Of a stretch of 64,000 nucleotides of DNA, positions 16,992 through 25,634 are shown piece by piece. The DNA is taken from the NCBI GenBank assembly GCA_043421945.1, contig JBHOGO010000009.1:23722-87721 (forward strand), written 5' to 3'. This DNA is from Thaumasiovibrio sp043421945. Its GTDB lineage: Bacteria; Pseudomonadota; Gammaproteobacteria; Enterobacterales; Vibrionaceae. The notes below the pieces were generated by a model. That model worked only from the letters and a program-made list of their open reading frames with translations, was not told the DNA's origin and searched no databases. The first letter of the stretch is position 1. The number at the start of each line of letters is the position of its first letter. Position numbers and translations under genes: made by a program.

Positions 16992-19616
16992 ATGTCTAAA
17001 GATAAAGCCGCGTCACCTAAGCACATTCCACACCCCAAATTGCCAATTGATGTCATTGAGTCCGAGTTCAAGCAAATAATCATCGAAGACAATGTTGTTG
17101 TCGAGGCGGAAACAGGCTCAGGGAAATCAACCCGCTTACCGCTTTGGGCACAATCGTATGGACGTGTTCTCGTCGTTCAGCCAAGAAGAATTGCCTGTAC
17201 TTCTTTAGCGAAGTTCCTTGCAGAACAAGCTAACGAAAGTATCGGTGAGTCCATTGGTTATGCGGTAAAGTTTGAAGCACACTATAGCGATCAAACGAAA
17301 ACTGTGTTTGTTACTCCGGGTGTTGCATTACGCTGGTACAGCGAGAATCAACTTAACCATTTTGATGCCATCATCATCGATGAAATGCACTTAAGGCGTT
17401 GGGATACGGATCTATTAATGGCGATGGTTGTCGAGAGACAACAACAAGATCGTTTAAAACAACATCCCCTACAACACCGTTTAATACTGACTTCTGCGAC
17501 ATTAAATAGCCGACGTCTCGCCGAACACATTAATGGGCGTACCCTCAAGGCCGCTGGAAGACGGTTTCATGTTGAAGTGTTCAACGACGCAAAAGAGGCA
17601 AGGTTTGGACCCGATAGCCGAGATCTCGAGCAACGAGTTCTCAATGCGCTGCTCAGTTGCCGATTTGATGATCCAGATAATGCGACAGAGGGTGATGTCT
17701 TAGTATTTCTACCGGGGCGAAAAGAGATTCAACTCTGTCAATCTAAGCTTAAATCCATCGATGCTGAAGTTGATGCAGATATTATTCCCTTACATGCTAG
17801 TGTGAGTGACGAGGACAGACAACGCGCCTTAACGCATAACCCATCTAGACGTCGTGTTATTTTGGCGACCAATGTTGCTGAAACATCACTGACCATTCCG
17901 GGGGTCACTCTCATTATCGATAGTGGCTTAGAACGTCGAACCCATCAACGTAACGGTCGTACCGTCTTAAGCTTACACAGTATCTCCAAAGCCAGTGCCG
18001 AGCAGCGGAAAGGGCGAGCTGGTCGAATAAAAGACGGGCTATGTATTCGACTCTACGGCGCTGATGCCCCATTAGAAAGCGTTACTCCACCAGATTTACT
18101 GCGCGAAGAACTCACAGAGCCGATGTTGGCAGCTGCGTGTTGTGGCTACCGGCTAGCAGAATTACCCCTATTAGAGCCACTCCCCGAGAAAACCTTCCTA
18201 AAAGCGCAGCAGCAACTTCTGAGTATGCAAGCCATCGATATTGAGGGGGTTGTTACCGATCACGGTAAGATGCTCTACCCACTCCCGATCGATCCATTAT
18301 TCGCGCATCTTATCACCGTCATGAAAACACGTGCCGAGAAAGAAGCGATGGTTGATCTCGCCAGCGCGCTATCGGTTCCGCAACGGCTTTATAGCTTGCC
18401 CCGTTCAGAAGAAGCACTGTCAGCGCTCCACCTTTGGGAGCCGTTACACTGTGACGCAATGACGCTCATTAAATTAGTGAGACATCATCACCTTGATTCG
18501 AATCACCACTTAGGCTCCAGCGAAACACTCGATGCTGGTATTCATTCGAGCATTGATACACCAGAAGTAAATGTATTGGAGATTAACGCTGATAGTGTTG
18601 CAGAGGCTAGAAAGAATGCGATGCAGATCCGCGATGCTCTGTCACTGCCTTCTCTATCGGCCACATCGCGAGTACCAAGAGAAAGCTGGTTGAAACACGT
18701 GGCTGAAGCTGCTCCTGAGCTTGTGTTTGTTCGCCGCCAACAGCGTTCGGATTCAATGGGAAACAATATCAGTGAGGTTAATCCTGCCCGTGAAAGTCGT
18801 ATCCGTGATGAGGACATTGCTTTTGTGGTTTTCGACCAATTTCATCTTCCTGGCAAAGGCAAAAAACAGACATTGAATCTAGCGACTTGCTGCGCACCTA
18901 TTCCTGTTTCAACATTAGTAGCGCTCAACTTTGGAGAAGTCCAAGTTGGTCATACCCTCTCTACAATATCAATACCGACAAAATCAGCATCAATACCGAC
19001 AGAATCGACAACAGCAGGATTGAAATCACCAGCTAAAAGTCACGGTGAAGAAGCGCTATACCAAGTGGTTCACGAACGTATCTATGCAGGGCGAGTGATT
19101 GACAGACAAACTCAATCGCCCTCAGGTGAACAGCTCATTCCCGCTGCTTGCCAATTGATTATCAATAACCAAGTACTGCCCGGACTTGCGGATTCTCGGT
19201 ATCACGATATCCAGCAGTGGCACCTCTATTGTGAGCTTACCGGCACTATAGCCACAAGCGCTCCTCCAACAAACGAGCAAGAGTGCTCAGACATTTCATT
19301 AGAAGCATGGTTAACGGCTCAACTGACGGCGCTCTCTCTGGATAGTCTCGAAGATCTTGAAATGTTCGAGCCAAGCGACTTCCCTTTTAATGGTATACCT
19401 GAATGGGAGCGTGAAGAGTTTGACCAACGTTACCCACGTATTTTGCATCTGGCTGATCTTCAATTATCTGTTGAATACCACCCAAAAGGTAAACGTGTCA
19501 CATTGCATTACCTGAGTGGCGGTCGTAAAACCGATCCTAAGCGTTGGGAGTTACCCCATTGGGCCGGCTGGAAAATGCGCTACAAAAAAGCAAGCCGAGT
19601 CATCGATATTAAGTAG
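16992..19616 (+). CDS. HrpB-like DEAH/RHA-family helicase, atypical
   Basis: An 874-residue superfamily 2 helicase. Walker A TGSGKST is at 41-47; the Walker B box is DEMH at 130-133 rather than DEAH. The SAT motif, ATNVAETSLTIPG and motif VI QRKGRAGR are intact, so ATPase activity is likely. The core resembles HrpB/HrpA. The region after about residue 540 differs from standard HrpB: it has a low-complexity insert (SIPTKSA SIPTEST) encoded by a 21-bp tandem repeat, and ends in a basic segment (LHYLSGGRKTDPKRWELPHW). HrpB is usually about 810-820 residues. The RNA or DNA substrate is unknown. It is probably a divergent HrpB or a separate DEAH subfamily. Confidence 0.82.
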   Translation: MSKDKAASPKHIPHPKLPIDVIESEFKQIIIEDNVVVEAETGSGKSTRLPLWAQSYGRVLVVQPRRIACTSLAKFLAEQANESIGESIGYAVKFEAHYSDQTKTVFVTPGVALRWYSENQLNHFDAIIIDEMHLRRWDTDLLMAMVVERQQQDRLKQHPLQHRLILTSATLNSRRLAEHINGRTLKAAGRRFHVEVFNDAKEARFGPDSRDLEQRVLNALLSCRFDDPDNATEGDVLVFLPGRKEIQLCQSKLKSIDAEVDADIIPLHASVSDEDRQRALTHNPSRRRVILATNVAETSLTIPGVTLIIDSGLERRTHQRNGRTVLSLHSISKASAEQRKGRAGRIKDGLCIRLYGADAPLESVTPPDLLREELTEPMLAAACCGYRLAELPLLEPLPEKTFLKAQQQLLSMQAIDIEGVVTDHGKMLYPLPIDPLFAHLITVMKTRAEKEAMVDLASALSVPQRLYSLPRSEEALSALHLWEPLHCDAMTLIKLVRHHHLDSNHHLGSSETLDAGIHSSIDTPEVNVLEINADSVAEARKNAMQIRDALSLPSLSATSRVPRESWLKHVAEAAPELVFVRRQQRSDSMGNNISEVNPARESRIRDEDIAFVVFDQFHLPGKGKKQTLNLATCCAPIPVSTLVALNFGEVQVGHTLSTISIPTKSASIPTESTTAGLKSPAKSHGEEALYQVVHERIYAGRVIDRQTQSPSGEQLIPAACQLIINNQVLPGLADSRYHDIQQWHLYCELTGTIATSAPPTNEQECSDISLEAWLTAQLTALSLDSLEDLEMFEPSDFPFNGIPEWEREEFDQRYPRILHLADLQLSVEYHPKGKRVTLHYLSGGRKTDPKRWELPHWAGWKMRYKKASRVIDIK
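18968..19009 (+). repeat. 21-bp tandem duplication inside the helicase gene
   Basis: Two adjacent 21-nt copies, each beginning ATCAATACCGACA and differing at a few bases, encode SIPTKSA and SIPTEST. The unit is a multiple of three, so copy changes would keep the frame. It sits in a low-complexity linker outside the helicase motifs. Confidence 0.75.
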
Positions 19617-19760
19617 AACAAATCTCAATGATGAACAGATGTGCAGAAGGGATAGCGCCGGTGGCTTGCTAATTGATAAAATAGGCGAATAGTCACTTTA
19701 AAATACAGTGGATTAACGTTACCATCTCCACCCCTTGTTCCTCACAATAAACGTATCTCA

Positions 19761-21449
19761 ATGAATAACTCAAAACGCCCTCTCTATATTCCTTATGCAG
19801 GACCAGCTCTACTCGAAACCCCATTGCTCAACAAAGGTAGTGCTTTTTGTCCTGATGAACGTATGCACTTTAACTTAGAAGGCCTATTGCCTGAAGCGAT
19901 TGAGTCTATAGAGGAACAAGCAGAACGTGCTTATCAGCAGTATCAAAGTTTTGATAATGACATGGATAAGCATATCTACTTACGTAATATTCAAGATACG
20001 AACGAAACACTTTACTTCCGTCTCATTCAGAACCATATCACTGAGATGATGCCGATCATCTATACACCTACTGTTGGCGCAGCGTGTGAGAATTTCTCAA
20101 ACATCTATCGTCGTGGTCGTGGCTTGTTTATCTCATACCCGAACCGTGATCGTATCGATGACATGCTTAATAACGCCTCTCGCCAAAACGTCAAAGTGAT
20201 TGTTGTAACCGATGGCGAGCGTATTCTTGGCCTTGGTGACCAAGGTATCGGTGGTATGGGTATTCCCATTGGTAAACTTGCGCTATATACAGCGTGTGGC
20301 GGTATCAGTCCCGCTTACACGCTACCTATCGTTCTTGATGTGGGTACTAATAACCCTCAACGTCTATCTGATCCGATGTACATGGGTTGGCGCCACACGC
20401 GTGTCACTGGCGATGAATACAAAGAGTTTGTTGAAGAGTTCATGCAGGCGGTTAAGCGTCGCTGGCCTGACGCTATTATTCAGTTTGAAGATTTCGCTCA
20501 GAAGAATGCGATGCCTCTTCTTGAAGAATACAAAGATCGTTTCTGCTGTTTTAACGATGATATTCAAGGTACGGCATCGGTATCAGTAGGCTCTTTATTA
20601 GCGGCTAGCCGTGCAGCAGGAAAAAAACTGTCTGACCAAGTGATCACATTTGTTGGTGCGGGCTCTGCTGGCTGTGGTATTGCTGAAGCACTTGTTGCTC
20701 AAATGGTTTCAGAAGGTCTTAGCGAAACACAAGCGCGTGAACAAATTTTCATGGTTGATCGCTGGGGTCTATTGACGGACAACATGCCAAACTTGCTCGA
20801 TTTCCAGAAAAAACTGGTTCAAAAGCAGAAGCGTGTTGGCGAGTGGGCATCTGATGAAAATGGCATTTCTCTGATGGATGTTATGCGTCATGGTAAACCT
20901 ACCGTGCTTATCGGTGTTTCTGGCGTTCCAGGCCTGTTTAGCGAAGAAGTGATCAAAGAGATGCACACGCATTGCGAGAAGCCGATCGTATTCCCGCTAT
21001 CAAACCCAACGAGCCGTGTTGAAGCAACACCGGAAGATGTTATTCGTTGGACTGACGGTAAAGCCCTTGTTGCAACCGGGACACCTTTTGCGCCAGTATC
21101 TTACAACGGTAAGACGTATCCAATTGCCCAATGTAACAACAGCTATATCTTCCCGGGTATTGGTTTAGGTGTATTAGCGGTGAATGCCACTCGCGTGACA
21201 GATGAAATGCTTATGGAGGCAAGTCGTGCTTTAGCCGAGTGTTCACCAATGGCATTGTCGGGTGAAGGCGCTCTTCTTCCGCCTCTCGAAGATATCCATC
21301 ATGTATCCAAGCACATTGCTTTCGCTGTCGCAAAACAAGCGATGCTTCAGGGTAAAGCCGCTAAAAACACCGATGAGCGTATCAAGGAAAAAATTGAACA
21401 AAACTTCTGGAAGCCGTTGTACCGCAGTTATAAACGTACTTCTTTCTAA
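19761..21449 (+). CDS. maeA: NAD-dependent malic enzyme
   Basis: A 562-residue cytosolic enzyme converting malate to pyruvate and CO2 with reduction of NAD. It shows the family blocks TPTVGAACENFS, GLGDQGIGGMGIPIGKL (with the active-site lysine region), EDFAQKNAMPLLEEY, CFNDDIQGTASV (metal ligands) and the dinucleotide fold FVGAGSAGCGIAEAL. The length equals E. coli MaeA/SfcA (565). The gene is monocistronic with its own terminator. The ribosome binding site before the ATG is weak. Together with the SLC13 symporter downstream it suits growth on C4-dicarboxylates (inference). Confidence 0.96.
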   Translation: MNNSKRPLYIPYAGPALLETPLLNKGSAFCPDERMHFNLEGLLPEAIESIEEQAERAYQQYQSFDNDMDKHIYLRNIQDTNETLYFRLIQNHITEMMPIIYTPTVGAACENFSNIYRRGRGLFISYPNRDRIDDMLNNASRQNVKVIVVTDGERILGLGDQGIGGMGIPIGKLALYTACGGISPAYTLPIVLDVGTNNPQRLSDPMYMGWRHTRVTGDEYKEFVEEFMQAVKRRWPDAIIQFEDFAQKNAMPLLEEYKDRFCCFNDDIQGTASVSVGSLLAASRAAGKKLSDQVITFVGAGSAGCGIAEALVAQMVSEGLSETQAREQIFMVDRWGLLTDNMPNLLDFQKKLVQKQKRVGEWASDENGISLMDVMRHGKPTVLIGVSGVPGLFSEEVIKEMHTHCEKPIVFPLSNPTSRVEATPEDVIRWTDGKALVATGTPFAPVSYNGKTYPIAQCNNSYIFPGIGLGVLAVNATRVTDEMLMEASRALAECSPMALSGEGALLPPLEDIHHVSKHIAFAVAKQAMLQGKAAKNTDERIKEKIEQNFWKPLYRSYKRTSF

Positions 21450-21491
21450 GCGCTTAATGACACGATATTAAACAACTAAGTGCTCATCAAT

Positions 21492-21517
21492 AAAGCCATG
21501 CTCATGCATGGCTTTTT
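21492..21517 (+). terminator. Intrinsic terminator of maeA
   Basis: A 10-bp stem AAAGCCATGC / GCATGGCTTT, loop TCAT, then TTT, 43 nt after the maeA stop codon. Confidence 0.9.
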
Positions 21518-21663
21518 TCATCGCTTTCACCAACAGCAGTATAGTGATTAGAGAATTCTCGGTTGATTTTTTGTCAGCCTCTTCTAAAAATCAGCGGCTT
21601 ATATTGTAAAATATGTTCTATTGAGGCAAATTAGCCTAATGAATATTCTTAATCGAGTCACGC

Positions 21664-22437
21664 ATGCGTAAGGCTATATTCTGTCTTATTGGTTCCCTAC
21701 TACTTTTCGCGTTCACGCTTATTGCCATCGACCAGTGGATGTCGTTTCGTTATCGCAATGACATATACACTGACACCGATAACATACCTCATAAACAAGT
21801 TGGAATGGTACTTGGTACCAGTAAGTATATCGGGCGTACCTTGAATTGGTTTTACCAACATCGCATCGACAGCGCTTTGGCTCTCTATCATGCAGACAAA
21901 GTGGATACGCTCTTGCTCAGTGGCGATAATGCCCACCGCTCGTACAATGAACCTTGGACGATGAAACGAGATTTTATCCGCGGTGGCGTCCCTGAAGAAA
22001 AGATTGTTCTTGATTATGCTGGCTTTCGAACCTTAGATTCCATCGTCCGTGCCCATAAAATCTTTGAAGCAGACAACCTTGTTGTGATTACCCAACGATT
22101 CCATTGTGAACGTGCACTCTTTTTAGCAGAGCATAACAACATTGATGCTATTTGCTATGCCGCACCGATGCCCAGAGGGCTCGGGGGGTTTAAGATCAGA
22201 TCACGCGAAGTACTTGCACGTGTTAATGCCGTTATGGACATCTATTTACTCAATAAACAACCACGTTTTTTAGGGCCACCCCTTCCAATTTCAGAAATGA
22301 TGTTAGAGCCGGCAGATGACAACATCGTTATTCAAGAAGCAAACTCTCAAGAAGCAGGTACTTTGGAAGCAACTCACTACGAAACTGATAGTGATAATTT
22401 CGATGAGAATGCGGACACTGATGTGGATTTAGAGTGA
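21664..22437 (+). CDS. sanA: SanA/YdcF-family envelope protein (DUF218)
   Basis: A 257-residue protein with one N-terminal membrane helix (about 5-25) and a periplasmic DUF218 domain. Family blocks are VGMVLGTSKYIGRTLNWFY, LLLSGDNAHRSYNEPW and VVITQRFHCERALFLA. E. coli SanA affects envelope permeability and vancomycin resistance at high temperature; the biochemical activity is unsettled. The last 35 residues are an acidic tail absent from E. coli SanA as I know it. The gene lies alone between the maeA terminator and the SLC13 gene. Confidence 0.88.
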   Translation: MRKAIFCLIGSLLLFAFTLIAIDQWMSFRYRNDIYTDTDNIPHKQVGMVLGTSKYIGRTLNWFYQHRIDSALALYHADKVDTLLLSGDNAHRSYNEPWTMKRDFIRGGVPEEKIVLDYAGFRTLDSIVRAHKIFEADNLVVITQRFHCERALFLAEHNNIDAICYAAPMPRGLGGFKIRSREVLARVNAVMDIYLLNKQPRFLGPPLPISEMMLEPADDNIVIQEANSQEAGTLEATHYETDSDNFDENADTDVDLE

Positions 22438-22640
22438 CCAACTAATGTCAAAAATCAAAAGACGCATTAATATTGCAATGAGTCATTTTAGAGTGGGTAG
22501 ATAACTACCCATTTCTAATAAAGTGATTCACATATCTTATTAGCATTTCATTGTGTTTACTATTTGTTGAACTGCCTCTCTCGACACAACTCCATAGATA
22601 AATAACATGTACGCAACATCCACAGCACAAGGAGCTGTCC

Positions 22641-24011
22641 ATGACTGCGTTAACGTTAGCCTTCCGCCATTGGGTTTTAGAGAGGAATAGTCTAATCCTC
22701 ATTGGCAATATCATTCTATTCTTTACCCTTTATAATACATTACCTTTTGAGAAGAATGTCGTCACGGGTCTGTCCATACTTGTCTTTGTCGCTGTACTCT
22801 GGTTAACAGAAGCGCTTCACGTCAGTATTACTGCCCTTCTTGTTCCTATCTTGGCGATTAGTTTTAATATCTTTGATACCAGCAAAGCGCTGAGTAATTT
22901 TGCCAGCCCTACGATATTTCTCTTCTTAGGGGGGTTCGCTTTGGCGGCAGCTCTGCACGCCCAAGAGCTAGACAAAGCAATTGCGGATAAAGTCCTCGTT
23001 TTTGCAAAGGGAAAAATGTCTGTCGCTGTTCTAATGCTGTTTGGTGTATCTGCTGGATTATCTATGTGGATCAGTAACACAGCGACAACGGCAATGATGC
23101 TTCCTCTCGTCTTAGGAGTACTCAACAAAGTCAATGCTAAATCAGAACGTAATACCTATGTCTTCGTCTTGCTTGGCATCGCTTATTGCGCCAGTATTGG
23201 TGGTATTGCGACAATCGTTGGTAGCCCGCCAAATGCGATAGCCGCTGCAGAGGTAGGGCTAACATTCGCAGAATGGATGAAACTCGGCTTACCGATATCC
23301 ATATTATTGATGCCCATTGCCATTGCGCTATTGTTTGTCCTCGTGAAGCCTAACCTCAATCATACCTTCGAGCTCGATCACCGCCCAGTGCAGTGGAATA
23401 ACGGTAAGCTAATCACTCTCGCCATTTTTGCTTTAACAGTTTCATGTTGGATCTTTAGTAAACCTCTTAACAACATGCTAGGCGGAATAAAAAGCTTCGA
23501 TACCTATATAGCGTTAAGTGCCATTGTCTTATTGGGTATATCTCGAGTGGTACAGTGGAAACAAATTGAAAAATCAACCGACTGGGGTGTGCTACTTCTT
23601 TTCGGTGGCGGTATCTGCTTAAGCAATATTCTGCGTGAAACAGGAACCAGTGCCTTTCTTGCGCACAGCCTCAGTGGGTTTCTTGAGCAAGCAGGACTTT
23701 TCCTGACCATTATCGCTGTTGCTGCATTTGTTGTCTTTTTAACCGAGTTTGCCAGTAATACTGCCAGCGCTGCGTTACTTGTACCTATATTCGCTACCAT
23801 CGCTGAAGCTTTAGGCGTTTCGCCTGTCATGCTTTCGGCATTAATCGCGATAGCGGCATCTTGCGCCTTCATGCTACCGGTTGCGACGCCACCTAACGCA
23901 ATCGTATTCGGCTCAGGGCATATTAAACAGAGCGATATGATGCGTGTTGGCATGTATCTTAATATCGCGTGTATTCTCACACTGACATTTTTTACATGGT
24001 TATTTTGGTAA
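22641..24011 (+). CDS. SLC13/DASS-family sodium-coupled anion symporter
   Basis: A 456-residue inner-membrane transporter with about 11 helices, related to V. cholerae INDY. Both family signature turns are present: SNTATT from Ser145 and SNTASA from Ser372, which bind the carboxylate and Na+ in VcINDY. Further blocks are GGIATIVGSPPNA and MLPVATPPNAIVFGSG. It probably imports di- or tricarboxylates with Na+; the exact substrate (succinate, malate, citrate or sulfate) cannot be told. A strong AAGGAG lies six bases before the ATG. A terminator follows. Confidence 0.92.
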   Translation: MTALTLAFRHWVLERNSLILIGNIILFFTLYNTLPFEKNVVTGLSILVFVAVLWLTEALHVSITALLVPILAISFNIFDTSKALSNFASPTIFLFLGGFALAAALHAQELDKAIADKVLVFAKGKMSVAVLMLFGVSAGLSMWISNTATTAMMLPLVLGVLNKVNAKSERNTYVFVLLGIAYCASIGGIATIVGSPPNAIAAAEVGLTFAEWMKLGLPISILLMPIAIALLFVLVKPNLNHTFELDHRPVQWNNGKLITLAIFALTVSCWIFSKPLNNMLGGIKSFDTYIALSAIVLLGISRVVQWKQIEKSTDWGVLLLFGGGICLSNILRETGTSAFLAHSLSGFLEQAGLFLTIIAVAAFVVFLTEFASNTASAALLVPIFATIAEALGVSPVMLSALIAIAASCAFMLPVATPPNAIVFGSGHIKQSDMMRVGMYLNIACILTLTFFTWLFW

Positions 24012-24054
24012 GGGAACGCTAAGCTTCTAAACGCTTCCTTTCTATTTACTTCAC

Positions 24055-24094
24055 AGTGGTGCCTATGGGTATAAACCTAGGCACCACTTTATTT
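24055..24094 (+). terminator. Intrinsic terminator of the SLC13 gene
   Basis: A perfect 11-bp stem AGTGGTGCCTA / TAGGCACCACT with a 12-base loop, followed by TTATTTC, 44 nt after the stop codon. Confidence 0.85.
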
Positions 24095-24310
24095 CAGAAC
24101 AACACTCCCCTTCATCAATGTTTCATCACCTATTTTTCACTGACATACATGCCTAATACGAAAAATGAAACCATGCTATTAACCAGAGAAAAGCTTGTCA
24201 TTTGCTTTAGATAAGCACATCATACTTAAAACTTTTACCTAAAAGTTAAACTCAAGAAAGATACCCAGCAACAAATCAAAAACCAATTAAGCTCATAGCA
24301 AAGAGGCTGT

Positions 24311-25396
24311 ATGAAATATGCCAATATTACAGGTTGGGGAAAATGTCTACCTCCAACAGTCCTTACTAATGAAGAATTAAGCCAATTTGTAGAAACATCC
24401 GATGATTGGATTCAATCTCGTACTGGCATCAAAGCAAGACGTATCAGTCACGTCGATACCTCTGTTCTCGCCGAATTTGCAGCTCGCGATGCCATTGCTT
24501 GTGCGGGTATCTCACCTGAAGATATCGACCTTATCATCGTCGCTACTTGCTCTCCTGATACCCTAATCCCGAATATTGCGTCGAAAGTGCAACTGGCGCT
24601 TGGGGCTACGAATGCGGCGGCATTTGACCAAAATGCGGCTTGTACAGGATTCCTCTATGGATTAGAAACCGCAACAAGGATGCTACAAGCAGGTCAATAC
24701 CGTCACGCTGTTGTGATTGGTGCTGAGAGACTGAGTTGGTACCTTGATTGGAGTAAAAGAGATACTGCCGTTCTGTTTGGTGATGGTGCTGGCGCTGTTG
24801 TACTTAGCCAAACGGATGAAAAGCTTGGTTTACAGCAAGCTAAACTGGGTTGTGATGCGGCAGGCAGAGATATCCTTGCAATTCCTTCTTTTGGCACGGC
24901 AATGCAGAGATTTGACCCAATGGCTGGCTATTTTGATTTTAACTTCGTTGGGCGTGATATCTTCCGACGTGCAGTGAAAGGCATGTCACTCGCTGCACAC
25001 CATGTTCTAGAAAGTGCGCAAATTCAAAGCGAGCAAATTGACGCCGTTATTCCTCACCAAGCTAACTTACGTATTATTGAAGCGCTGTGTGATTATGCCA
25101 AGATTCCGGTCGAGAAAGCGTTTGTCAATATCACCCATTATGGCAACACATCGGCAGCCACAGTGCCAATCGCGCTTTGCGAGGCTGTAGAGCAAGGGTT
25201 TATTAAACCTAACAACAAAATTCTCACTGCAGCTTTCGGTGCCGGACTGACATGGGGAGCGGGGCTTATTCAATGGGGTGACAGGGTCACGCCAGTCGCA
25301 TCTTCGGATTTAACATTACCACCTTGTGACCAAACGGCAACGCAGCTTTTGTCTGTCGCCATTGAGAAATGTCAATCTCACGCATCAGAGAATTAA
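24311..25396 (+). CDS. fabH: 3-oxoacyl-ACP synthase III, FabH2 type
   Basis: A 361-residue ketoacyl synthase III, which condenses acyl-CoA with malonyl-ACP to start fatty acid synthesis. The full triad is visible: Cys111 in NAACTGFLYG, His249 in IPHQANLRI and Asn279 in HYGNTSAA. It is longer than the main FabH (about 317) because of a C-terminal extension of about 30 residues. It stands outside any fab cluster, as does the second FabH of Vibrio species; that copy, not the plsX-linked one, is the likely identity. It may use special primers or act in a stress or stationary-phase role (inference). Good AGAGG before the ATG. Confidence 0.9.
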   Translation: MKYANITGWGKCLPPTVLTNEELSQFVETSDDWIQSRTGIKARRISHVDTSVLAEFAARDAIACAGISPEDIDLIIVATCSPDTLIPNIASKVQLALGATNAAAFDQNAACTGFLYGLETATRMLQAGQYRHAVVIGAERLSWYLDWSKRDTAVLFGDGAGAVVLSQTDEKLGLQQAKLGCDAAGRDILAIPSFGTAMQRFDPMAGYFDFNFVGRDIFRRAVKGMSLAAHHVLESAQIQSEQIDAVIPHQANLRIIEALCDYAKIPVEKAFVNITHYGNTSAATVPIALCEAVEQGFIKPNNKILTAAFGAGLTWGAGLIQWGDRVTPVASSDLTLPPCDQTATQLLSVAIEKCQSHASEN

Positions 25397-25460
25397 TCAG
25401 ACGTCACTGACTAGCGAACACCTATTAACTCGTTCGCATCGGTACAGTGAAAACATACTT

Positions 25461-25510
25461 AAGCCAAAGTCACTGCTAAAAGATCCTTTTAATCAGTGTA
25501 CTTTGGCTTA
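25461..25510 (+). terminator. Long hairpin after fabH2
   Basis: AAGCCAAAG at 25461 pairs with CTTTGGCTT at 25501, with inner pairs CACTG / CAGTG and AAAAG / CTTTT, making an interrupted stem of about 20 bp. A short T-rich tract follows. It sits between convergent genes and could serve both. Confidence 0.75.
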
Positions 25511-25634
25511 TTCCTTTGATCACTATTTATGATATCAACAACAAATAGCGAGTTATCACACATCGTTAGCTATTGTCCGTAAAGAGTTATCGCACGTAAA
25601 TAGCCTGTACAGGATTTAAACACCACAACCACAC

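Noticed and set aside
23504..23980. 158-codon frame antisense to the SLC13 gene
   Set aside because: Shadow of a conserved transporter gene with no ribosome binding site or family resemblance.
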